Shown: piece after piece, positions 7,572 to 12,515 of the stretch
How the letters are laid out: each line of letters opens with the position of its first letter
Numbering within the stretch: position 1 is the first letter of the stretch
Assembly (NCBI GenBank): GCA_964614215.1
Contig: CAZTKP010000072.1
Coordinates: 1 to 12,515 of the forward strand
From: CAZTKP01 sp964614215
GTDB lineage: Bacteria; UBP6; UBA1177
Length of the DNA stretch: 12,515 nucleotides
Direction of reading: 5' to 3'
Position numbers and translations under genes: made by a program
The notes under the pieces: generated by a model
Database searches by the model: none
What the model was told of the DNA's origin: nothing
Seen by the model: the letters and a program-made list of their open reading frames with translations, nothing else

Positions 7572-8587
7572 TGGCCCCTTTCCTTACAGTTTTCTTTCTT
7601 TTTTTTTCTTTAAACGCTGAAGATCCATGCACAAGATCTTTAGGAAAATCAGATCAGGAACTTTACAGAACTATTCTTCTTAAGGCAGATGATGCCAAGA
7701 CAAAGCTCAAGTATCTGAAAAAGTTCGGCAACTGTATGAACACTCCCGGAATTTCAGTTTTTATTGTGAACGGAATTCCTGTCGTGGAACGTCTGCAGTG
7801 CGGAAATATAGAGAAAAGGTCCGGGATGGAGTTCTTTTTCAAAGATTCAGTTCTGTGCACAAGATCAGTAAACTTTTTTCCTTCCAGAAAAGTGTTTGTA
7901 ATTAAAGATACCGAAAAGAACATAGGTCTTACCGGCAGCTGGAAGTTCGTAAAGGGTGACCGTGATCTTCTGATCTATGACAGCAGCTTTTCATTTAAGG
8001 AAGAACAGGATCCTAAAGACCGTATTCTGACAAAGAATCCTGACGGATCATATACCGACAGTATTGGAAAAAAGATGCATCCCTCTTTTGTGTTTGAGGA
8101 AGGAAGCTGGAAAAATGTGACACCTCTGCGCGAGCTTTTTGATCTTTCCGTGGAAGAAGACGGCAGTTTTAAGATAGAGCTTATTACTGAATCGGCTATA
8201 CCTTTTGTTAAGGAAAAACTCCTCGATGCGATCGGTCTCAAGGCTGAATCCGCTGAAACTTCAACACCCACGCCAAGCAGATACTTCATCAAGGGGAAGA
8301 AACTTAAAGCGGTGAGGATCCCCTCTTTAAACGGAAAGGAAAAAAAGACCGGCTTTAACGGCAGATACCTGATAAAATTAAGATTTCCAGGCATAGACAA
8401 CAAGCCTGAAAAAACGTTTAAAGAGAAAAATTTTGAAATAAAGGTCGTGTCGGAGAACTCTTCTGTCACTATTGATCTTGTAGTAAAAAGTAGAACTCTT
8501 CTGAAAAATGAGATAAAAAAGATCAGATCGATACTTGATAACATTACGCCGCTTTACCACTCTCAGGGAAAAGATGGAAAGAATTAG
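7571..8587 (+). CDS. Unrecognised exported protein, four N-terminal-half cysteines
   Basis: A 338-residue protein not recognised. The GTG start overlaps the rplS stop (TAGTG), with no evident ribosome-binding site, so translation probably depends on ribosomes finishing rplS. The first 16 residues (APFLTVFFLFFSLNA) form a short hydrophobic signal-like segment with a plausible cleavage after Ala16, although the usual positive charges are missing; a CTG two codons upstream would not add a positive charge. Cysteines at 20, 55, 77 and 96 could form two disulfides outside the cytoplasm. Cys20 is not in a lipobox. The rest is rich in Lys/Glu and short beta-like stretches; no membrane helix follows. 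It overlaps ribD by 14 bp. Function unknown; start site is moderately certain. Confidence 0.8.
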   Translation: MAPFLTVFFLFFSLNAEDPCTRSLGKSDQELYRTILLKADDAKTKLKYLKKFGNCMNTPGISVFIVNGIPVVERLQCGNIEKRSGMEFFFKDSVLCTRSVNFFPSRKVFVIKDTEKNIGLTGSWKFVKGDRDLLIYDSSFSFKEEQDPKDRILTKNPDGSYTDSIGKKMHPSFVFEEGSWKNVTPLRELFDLSVEEDGSFKIELITESAIPFVKEKLLDAIGLKAESAETSTPTPSRYFIKGKKLKAVRIPSLNGKEKKTGFNGRYLIKLRFPGIDNKPEKTFKEKNFEIKVVSENSSVTIDLVVKSRTLLKNEIKKIRSILDNITPLYHSQGKDGKN

Positions 8588-9641
8588 CCTCTACATAAAA
8601 ATGATGGAAAGAGCCGTTGAGCTTTCAAAGCAATGTGAGAGGTGCACCTATCCCAATCCTAAGGTCGGAGCTGTCGTTTTTGATGATGACGGAAAGATCC
8701 ATGCTGAGGCCTTCACTCAGAGTTTCGGTGGAGATCACGCTGAACGGGCTGCTCTGAAAAAGCTCAACTTCAAGGCTGAAGGACTGATGATGGCTGTCAC
8801 GCTTGAACCATGTAACCACTACGGTAAAACTCCACCGTGTTCGCATGCCATTGCTGAAGCGGGAATAAAAAAAGTGTTCGTTGCAAAAGGAGAAGAGAAC
8901 AGCAGAGCCTGTAACGGAGCCTGCTATTTAAAAGGAAGAAATATCGACACAGTTTTTATGCCGGAATTCACTGATGAGGTGGAGGAGATCAACCGTTTTT
9001 TCTTTAAAACTGTACGTACAGATCTTCCGTGGATCACGGTTAAAGCGGCAGTTTCTGCGGACGGATATCTTACAAAAAAGATCGGCACTCCAACTGTTGT
9101 AACTGGAAAAGAGTCAAAGAAACACACACATAAGCTCAGAAGCGAGCACATGGCGATAGCTGTCGGAGCAAATACTGTGAACGTTGATGATCCGCAACTT
9201 ACGGTCAGAGAAGTTGAAGGAACTGATCCTGTACCTGTCATTTTTTCAAGGAATCTGAATCTTGATATGAACGCCGGAATCCTTAAAAGATCACCGATAA
9301 TTGTAACTCAGAGCAATAACAATAAAAAACTTATGCAGCTGAAAGATCTAGGCACTGAAACAGTTATTCTTGAGCCTGATTTTTCTATCAGATCTGCACT
9401 TTCAATCCTCTGGAAAGATCACAATCTGAATTCGATAATGGTTGAAGGCGGAGCAAAGCTCATTGACGCTTTTCTAGCTGAACAGATGATAGATGAATTT
9501 CTTATAAACACATCTCCTGAGAACTTTTCACAGGGACTCAAGCTTTTCAGCACAGAATCTGAACAAAAGTTCAGCTCGACCTTTCACCTCTACGATGAAA
9601 TGTATCTTGAAAAAGACCATTTGAGGATCTTCCGCAAATAA
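8574..9641 (+). CDS. ribD: Bifunctional riboflavin biosynthesis deaminase/reductase RibD
   Basis: A two-domain cytoplasmic enzyme that deaminates diaminohydroxyphosphoribosylamino-pyrimidine and then reduces the ribosyl side chain with NADPH. From the start at 8574 it is 355 residues, normal for the family. The deaminase domain has YPNPKVGAVV (26-35), the zinc ligand and proton shuttle HAE (H55, E57), and CNHYGKTPPC (Cys80 and Cys89 as zinc ligands). The reductase domain begins around residue 150 (WITVKAAVSADGYL) and includes VEGGAKLIDAFL. The 8574 ATG is preferred over an in-frame ATG at 8535 because AGGGA precedes it and the shorter form matches the family N-terminus; ATGs at 8601 and 8604 are also possible. 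No other riboflavin genes are nearby. Confidence 0.95.
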   Translation: MERISLYIKMMERAVELSKQCERCTYPNPKVGAVVFDDDGKIHAEAFTQSFGGDHAERAALKKLNFKAEGLMMAVTLEPCNHYGKTPPCSHAIAEAGIKKVFVAKGEENSRACNGACYLKGRNIDTVFMPEFTDEVEEINRFFFKTVRTDLPWITVKAAVSADGYLTKKIGTPTVVTGKESKKHTHKLRSEHMAIAVGANTVNVDDPQLTVREVEGTDPVPVIFSRNLNLDMNAGILKRSPIIVTQSNNNKKLMQLKDLGTETVILEPDFSIRSALSILWKDHNLNSIMVEGGAKLIDAFLAEQMIDEFLINTSPENFSQGLKLFSTESEQKFSSTFHLYDEMYLEKDHLRIFRK

Positions 9642-9645
9642 AATC

Positions 9646-9661
9646 AACCCTCACAAAGGTT
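9646..9661. repeat. 16-bp palindromic repeat, copy 1
   Basis: AACCCTCACAAAGGTT. This is the outermost and most diverged of three copies (three differences from copy 3). The arms AACC/GGTT pair. It begins five bases after the ribD stop and starts exactly 32 bp before copy 2. Confidence 0.8.
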
Positions 9662-9669
9662 ATTTTCTG

Positions 9670-9698
9670 TTGACTTCAACCTCCACGCAGGTTACTAT
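9670..9698 (+). promoter_or_regulatory. Predicted promoter of the AAA/DUF4143 ATPase gene, interleaved with the repeats
   Basis: TTGACT (9670-9675) and TACTAT (9693-9698) are 17 bp apart; an alternative -10, TACAAT, lies at 9698-9703 but with long spacing. The -35 sits in the first 16-bp spacer, and copy 2 fills the gap between the two elements. Transcription would start near 9705, giving a short leader made almost entirely of copy 3. Confidence 0.55.
9678..9693. repeat. 16-bp palindromic repeat, copy 2
   Basis: AACCTCCACGCAGGTT, one difference from copy 3; the arms AACCT/AGGTT pair. It occupies the spacer between the -35 and -10 elements of the predicted ATPase promoter, so a bound protein would block RNA polymerase. 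Confidence 0.88.
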
Positions 9699-9709
9699 AC
9701 AATATTATT

Positions 9710-9725
9710 AACCTCCACGAAGGTT
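9710..9725. repeat. 16-bp palindromic repeat, copy 3
   Basis: AACCTCCACGAAGGTT, five bases before the ATPase ATG. With its flanks the arms extend to TAACCT/AGGTTA. It contains the only plausible Shine-Dalgarno sequence (GAAGG, 9719-9723), which would be partly hidden if the hairpin formed in the mRNA. Confidence 0.88.
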
Positions 9726-9730
9726 ACACA

Positions 9731-10987
9731 ATGAATAGAGCGAAATTAAAACAAGTTGTGAAAGAGGCCCTTGACAGAAAACTTTCCCCAGGAGTGGATC
9801 GTGAAATAACAAAACAGATCATCCCATTCATTGAAAGAGATGAGATCATTACGCTGAGTGGTGTCAGGAGATCTGGAAAAACCACAGTTTTTCACCAGAT
9901 TATTTCGTACCTGAAAGAACCTGAATCCTGCCTTCTTATTAATTTTGAAGACGAAAGATTATCAAAGTTTTCAGTTGAAGATTTTGACACACTTCTTGAA
10001 ATCTTTTTTGAATTAACCGGAACAAAAAAGAGAGTCTTTCTATTTTTTGATGAGGTTCAGGAGATAAATTCCTGGGAGAAATGGGTAAGAAGAATTTATG
10101 ATGAAAAACGAAACATCAAAATATTTGTTACCGGATCAAGTTCTTCTCTTCTTTCATCTGAGTTCTCTTCACTTCTTACCGGAAGGAATATATCATTTGT
10201 TATCTATCCTTTTTCTTTTTCTGAATATTTATCAGCATTATCCCGGATTAAATTTAACAATGAAAAATGTGAAACTGATACAGCTGTTCGTGCAGCATTA
10301 AGGAGTCATCTTGAAAATTATATTTTCAACGGAGGGTTTCCAGCTGTTTCAGAAAATTTCTCTATTGAAATTCTGCAGCAATACTTTCATGACATAATAC
10401 ACAGAGATATAATCAGAAGGTTTAAGATAAGAGATGTCCGATTAATAGAGGAACTGTACATATATCTATTCACAAACATTTCTAACCTCTTTACATTCAA
10501 CTCGCTCAAAAACACTTTTAAGATAGGCATTGATACTGCAAAAGAATATCTTTCATATGGAATTTCTGCACATCTTTTTTATGAACATCCTTTTTTTTCA
10601 TACTCTCGCAAAGAATCCTACAATAAACCCAGAAAACTTTACGGTATTGATACAGGACTTAGAAAAGCTGTCAGCTTTACTTTCTCGAAAGATATTGGCA
10701 GAATGGTGGAAAATATCGTCTACCTTTCTCTAAAGCGGACAACAGATTCTTTATACTATTTTTCGGATAAAAATGAGGTCGATTTTGTTGTAAAGAACCA
10801 CGATCAGTCACTCAGTTTAATAAATGTGTGTTATAGTGATGAAATACCTGAAAGAGAGTTCTCCGGACTTGAAGCAATTGGAAATTTTGACAACAAAATT
10901 AAGGAAAAAATAATTATATCAGATTCAATAGAGGATGATGTTGAAAACATCAGAATCGTTCCTCTTTGGAAATGGCTTCTTCCGTAA
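9731..10987 (+). CDS. AAA-type ATPase with C-terminal DUF4143 domain
   Basis: A 418-residue protein of a widespread, poorly understood ATPase group that is common in accessory DNA. The N-terminal ATPase domain has Walker A GVRRSGKTT (44-52), Walker B VFLFFDEVQ (102-110), a sensor-type VTGSSSSLL (133-141) and LTGR (149-152). The middle section has the family-typical NGGFPAVSE and HRDIIRRFKIRD. The C-terminal DUF4143 part shows a PD-(D/E)XK-like fold signature: E327, then EVDFV with D351. The usual catalytic Lys position is Cys367 (LINVCYS), so nuclease activity is doubtful. It is a single-gene unit with its own repeat-studded promoter, and looks more A+T-rich than the operon before it, suggesting horizontal acquisition. 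Its biological role is not established; toxin/antitoxin, defence and regulatory roles are all possible. Confidence 0.9.
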   Translation: MNRAKLKQVVKEALDRKLSPGVDREITKQIIPFIERDEIITLSGVRRSGKTTVFHQIISYLKEPESCLLINFEDERLSKFSVEDFDTLLEIFFELTGTKKRVFLFFDEVQEINSWEKWVRRIYDEKRNIKIFVTGSSSSLLSSEFSSLLTGRNISFVIYPFSFSEYLSALSRIKFNNEKCETDTAVRAALRSHLENYIFNGGFPAVSENFSIEILQQYFHDIIHRDIIRRFKIRDVRLIEELYIYLFTNISNLFTFNSLKNTFKIGIDTAKEYLSYGISAHLFYEHPFFSYSRKESYNKPRKLYGIDTGLRKAVSFTFSKDIGRMVENIVYLSLKRTTDSLYYFSDKNEVDFVVKNHDQSLSLINVCYSDEIPEREFSGLEAIGNFDNKIKEKIIISDSIEDDVENIRIVPLWKWLLP

Positions 10988-10992
10988 ATAAT

Positions 10993-11021
10993 TTGACAAA
11001 AACTGCTCAATGCCTGACCAT
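10993..11021 (+). promoter_or_regulatory. Possible promoter of the rhodanese lipoprotein gene
   Basis: A perfect TTGACA lies at 10993-10998, just after the ATPase stop. The hexamer 17 bp further on (GACCAT) is a weak -10; TGTAGT at 11021-11026 is a better sequence but too far away. A promoter here is plausible because the gap carries a separate -35, but the -10 is uncertain. Confidence 0.35.
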
Positions 11022-11053
11022 GTAGTTAGTTTTTTAATATCGGGGAGGAAAAA

Positions 11054-11479
11054 ATGAGAAATCTTTTTAAACTGGTTCTGCTTTCTACAGTAGTTTTTAC
11101 AATGTTCGTTCTTACAGGTTGTCACGAAGGCTACGTTTCAAAAGACGGCGCATCTTTAAAGCAGTATCTTGAGCCTGAAGCTCTTAAAAAGCTTGCGGAA
11201 AACCCGAAAGATGACATCTGGATAATCGATGTGCGTTCAAAGTCAGCTTATGATAAGAAACACATCCCTACAGCGAAGTCTTTTCACTCTTCGACAATTC
11301 TTGACAGACTCAGCGAGCTTCCCAAAGATAAATATCTCATAGTTTATTGCGAAACAGGCGGAAGAGCACAGCATGTCATTAAAAACCTTGAAGAAAAAGG
11401 TTATACAAAAATGATGAACTGGGGCGGATACACACGCTGGAAATGGGAGTATGCAAAAACTCCTGAGAAGAAGAAATAA
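11054..11479 (+). CDS. Rhodanese-domain lipoprotein
   Basis: A 141-residue protein with a lipoprotein signal peptide (RNLFK start, hydrophobic core, lipobox VLTGC with Cys23 as the lipidated residue) and a single rhodanese domain. Visible motifs are WIIDVRSKSAYDKKHIPTAKSF (56-77) and the active-site loop CETGGR, with the persulfide-forming Cys99. After the domain there is only a short lysine-rich tail. Single-domain exported rhodaneses carry sulfane sulfur or act in sulfur or redox handling in the envelope; the substrate here is unknown. GGGGAGG before the ATG gives a strong start. It stands alone between the ATPase and the LVIVD lipoprotein. Confidence 0.92.
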   Translation: MRNLFKLVLLSTVVFTMFVLTGCHEGYVSKDGASLKQYLEPEALKKLAENPKDDIWIIDVRSKSAYDKKHIPTAKSFHSSTILDRLSELPKDKYLIVYCETGGRAQHVIKNLEEKGYTKMMNWGGYTRWKWEYAKTPEKKK

Positions 11480-11542
11480 CCTAAACCGCTGATTCATCTT
11501 TAAACATTCACTTTCTATAAACTTTCTGGATAATTCTTTGAT

Positions 11543-11574
11543 TAACTGTATGATTGTTTGAGAAGATACAGTTA
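11543..11574. promoter_or_regulatory. Perfect 9-bp inverted repeat, possible operator
   Basis: TAACTGTAT (11543-11551) and ATACAGTTA (11566-11574) are exact reverse complements separated by 14 bp, with arm centres 23 bp apart (about two helical turns). The left arm overlaps TATGAT (11549-11554), a five-of-six match to a -10 element; its -35 is weak. The right arm lies 15 bp before the lipoprotein ATG. A dimeric repressor site fits best; an mRNA stem-loop is the alternative. Confidence 0.55.
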
Positions 11575-11589
11575 GAAGTTGGGACAGCC

Positions 11590-12515
11590 ATGAAAAAAAC
11601 ACTACTTTTATTAACAATTTTCATCCTTGCATCATGCAGTTCAGGGAAGTCGGATAAAACTGATGCAGAGGAAGTAAATGACCTTGATGAAACAAGCGAT
11701 ATTGATGAAGTTCCGGATATTGATGCTCCGATAGATTTCACATTTGATGAGACAAGGTATTACTCGACTGTTTCCTATAATAACTACTTTTTTGTCGCAA
11801 CTGAAAAGGAGGGAATTCTTGTTTACAAAATGGATAATGAAAAGATAGGGGAACCGGTTGCTTCAGTTGATTTAAGATCAAAGCTTATTATAAAAAATGG
11901 TGACTTTCTTTATTCCGCAGGAAGTTACGGAATGGAAATCATAAACATAAAAGACCCTGAAAACCCTGATATAATTGCCCAGTTAAAAGCATATAAAGCT
12001 ATTACGATGTCAACCAACGGCTCTAACTTTTTTTCATTGACAGTTAGTGATGGGACAGCCTTCCTTTATACTTCCACTATTAGAAAGGATGGAAAATTTG
12101 AAGGTGGAACCTATACTGAACTAAATGATGATATCTACAGTGCTCATTTTGGAGAAAATTCTCTTGTCACTCTGGAAAAGAAAGAAGATGACTACCTCAT
12201 GGTGATAAGAGAAATTTCCGGGGAAAAACCTGAAATTGTTTCAACATACAAACTGCCAAGTGAGTATCCCGGATACAGCAACTATGAGTTTATTCCTGTC
12301 TGGGTGTCGGTATACAAAAATATTGCATATGTATTTATGTACCAATTAAACTCTGTAAGTGGTTCAGGGCCGGAATACTTATCTGTTATAGTGGACATTA
12401 GCGATCTGAAAACCCCATATTATGTAAAAGAAATGACCACAGACGCTCCCTCTTTTGTCAAGACAAGAAATACAATGAATTTCTTTGTTGTTCCTGAATT
12501 CATCTATCACTTGCA
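11590..12515 (+). CDS. LVIVD-repeat lipoprotein with acidic tether (partial, runs off the window)
   Basis: 308 codons are open to the right edge with no stop. A lipoprotein signal (KK, Leu-rich core, lipobox LASC with Cys16) is followed by a strongly acidic, probably unstructured tether (about residues 22-49, repeated D-I-D-E and V-P-D type units). The folded part has two LVIVD-type beta-propeller segments: GMEIINIKDPENPDI (114-128) and LSVIVDISDLKTPYYV (about 264-279). Such proteins sit on the outer face of a membrane and are usually thought to bind partners rather than catalyse. The ribosome-binding site is weak (TTGGGA). The coding sequence begins 110 bp after the rhodanese gene, next to the inverted repeat described above. 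Function unknown. Confidence 0.85.
   Translation, partial: MKKTLLLLTIFILASCSSGKSDKTDAEEVNDLDETSDIDEVPDIDAPIDFTFDETRYYSTVSYNNYFFVATEKEGILVYKMDNEKIGEPVASVDLRSKLIIKNGDFLYSAGSYGMEIINIKDPENPDIIAQLKAYKAITMSTNGSNFFSLTVSDGTAFLYTSTIRKDGKFEGGTYTELNDDIYSAHFGENSLVTLEKKEDDYLMVIREISGEKPEIVSTYKLPSEYPGYSNYEFIPVWVSVYKNIAYVFMYQLNSVSGSGPEYLSVIVDISDLKTPYYVKEMTTDAPSFVKTRNTMNFFVVPEFIYHL

Noticed and set aside
7975..8544. 189-codon antisense open frame within the exported-protein gene
   Set aside because: Composition is Ser/Phe-rich as expected for the reverse strand of Lys/Glu-rich coding sequence; no ribosome-binding site or motif.
8535..8573. Upstream in-frame ATG of ribD giving 13 extra residues
   Set aside because: The added residues are unlike RibD N-termini and lie entirely inside the preceding gene; AGGGA supports the ATG at 8574.
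9010..9021. Perfect 12-bp palindrome CTGTACGTACAG
   Set aside because: It lies inside the conserved coding sequence of ribD, occurs once, and has no neighbouring regulatory signal; chance is enough.
9646..9666. Rho-independent terminator for the operon (copy 1 followed by ATTTT)
   Set aside because: The stem is only four base pairs with a long loop and a poor T-tract; it is explained better as one member of the regular repeat series.
9646..9725. Tiny CRISPR array (three repeats, two 16-bp spacers)
   Set aside because: Repeats and spacers are far too short for CRISPR, no cas genes are nearby, and promoter elements and the ribosome-binding site fall inside the structure.

Overview
The window (12,515 bp, moderately A+T-rich) looks like ordinary chromosome of a diderm bacterium, with one accessory-looking block. 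The lipoproteins (one with a long Asp/Glu-rich tether after the lipobox), the order ffh-rpsP-khpA-rimM-trmD-(SPOUT-like methyltransferase)-rplS, and the extra methyltransferase gene beside trmD fit deltaproteobacterial-type or candidate-phylum lineages. This placement is inference; no 16S rRNA or other decisive marker is present.

Layout. At the left edge, on the minus strand, a truncated RhuM-family gene (54-320) lies behind an MFS transporter gene (351-1928). A 31-bp direct repeat (38-68 and 335-365, one mismatch, offset 297 bp) covers the last codons, stop and downstream bases of both genes, so the RhuM remnant borrows the transporter's C-terminal codons. A 160-bp divergent intergenic region leads to a MATE-family exporter (2089-3474, plus strand).

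A clear sigma70-type promoter (3532-3559) starts a tightly packed plus-strand operon of nine genes, 3591-9641: ffh (SRP GTPase), rpsP (S16), khpA (KH-domain RNA binder), rimM (30S maturation), trmD (tRNA m1G37 methyltransferase), a second SPOUT-like RNA methyltransferase, rplS (L19), an unrecognised exported protein with four early cysteines, and ribD (riboflavin deaminase/reductase). Several junctions overlap (two ATGA overlaps, a 1-bp TAGTG overlap and a 14-bp overlap), which suggests translational coupling. The operon joins ribosome assembly, tRNA modification and protein targeting; the exported protein and ribD are riders at its end.

The most striking non-coding signal lies between ribD and an orphan AAA-type ATPase of the DUF4143 group (9731-10987). 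Three copies of a 16-bp imperfect palindrome (consensus close to AACCTCCACGAAGGTT) start exactly 32 bp apart, separated by two 16-bp spacers. A promoter is interleaved with them: the -35 is in the first spacer, the -10 at the junction of copy 2 and the second spacer, and copy 3 contains the likely Shine-Dalgarno sequence. This looks like a dedicated operator array or autoregulatory switch.

The right end holds a small rhodanese-fold lipoprotein (11054-11479) and the start of an LVIVD-repeat lipoprotein (11590 to the window edge), preceded by a perfect 9-bp inverted repeat that overlaps a candidate -10 element.
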